A stretch of 5,507 bases of DNA from Chromatocurvus sp964613795 (GTDB taxonomy: Bacteria; Pseudomonadota; Gammaproteobacteria; Pseudomonadales; Halieaceae): the NCBI GenBank assembly GCA_964613795.1, contig CAZTJR010000068.1:1-5507 (forward strand), given 5' to 3'. Numbering within the stretch: the first letter of the stretch is position 1; each line of letters starts with the position of its first letter. Below, piece after piece: positions 5,428 to 5,507 of the stretch. Below the pieces are notes generated by a model. That model did no database searches. It saw only the letters and a program-made list of their open reading frames with translations, and had not been told where the DNA came from. Position numbers and translations under genes: made by a program.

Positions 5428-5503
5428 GGGCCGTTAGCTCAGTTGGTAGAGCAGTTGGCTTTTAACCAATTGGTCGCTGGTTCGAATCCAGCACGGCCCA
5501 CCA
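5428..5503 (+). tRNA. tRNA-Lys (anticodon UUU)
   Basis: A complete 76-nt tRNA. The acceptor stem GGGCCGT (5428-5434) pairs perfectly with ACGGCCC (5493-5499), followed by discriminator A and an encoded CCA (5501-5503). The D arm is GCTC (5437-5440)/GAGC (5449-5452) with an AGTTGGTA loop. The anticodon stem GTTGG/CCAAT holds the loop CTTTTAA, with TTT at 5461-5463, which reads AAA/AAG Lys codons. A 5-nt variable region precedes the T arm GCTGG/CCAGC with loop TTCGAAT. All stems close, with only one G-U pair in the anticodon stem. This tRNA is not a queuosine substrate (those have GUN anticodons), so its place next to queC is positional rather than functional as far as can be seen. Confidence 0.97.
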
Positions 5504-5507
5504 TTTT

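Overview
This window is a piece of ordinary gammaproteobacterial core chromosome: the tol-pal cell-envelope cluster, then two queuosine-precursor genes, then a tRNA-Lys gene. Every gene is on the + strand. The order is tolR (3' part)-tolA-tolB-pal-cpoB-queE-queC-tRNA-Lys(UUU). As I recall it, this order matches the tol-oprL locus of Pseudomonas and its relatives, and the QueE and TolB proteins also look Pseudomonas-like. GC content is high by eye. I infer a member of the Gammaproteobacteria in or near the Pseudomonadales/Cellvibrionales; the sequence does not support a genus.

Positions 1-2445 hold tolR (its first ~20 codons lie upstream of the window), tolA and tolB. They are tightly packed and linked by stop/start overlaps (ATGA and TGATG). 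A 55-bp gap with a good Shine-Dalgarno sequence precedes pal (2501-3061). cpoB follows after 10 bp, queE after another 13 bp, and queC overlaps the queE stop by one base. After queC there is a 94-bp spacer with a weak terminator-like hairpin, a 7-bp inverted repeat and a possible promoter. A complete tRNA-Lys gene with encoded CCA follows at 5428-5503.

TolQ/TolR (inner membrane) use proton-motive force to energise TolA, which reaches across the periplasm to TolB and Pal. Pal is an outer-membrane lipoprotein that binds peptidoglycan. CpoB links outer-membrane constriction to septal peptidoglycan synthesis. QueE and QueC make CDG and then preQ0, the 7-deazaguanine precursor of queuosine in tRNAs with GUN anticodons.

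I found no mobile element, CRISPR array, toxin or defence gene, and nothing that looks like an undescribed system. The points most worth a second look are a perfect 10-bp stem-loop inside the cpoB signal-peptide codons, a short TolA with a Pro-rich rather than long helical linker, a strongly Ala-rich Pal linker, and the structured queC/tRNA-Lys spacer.
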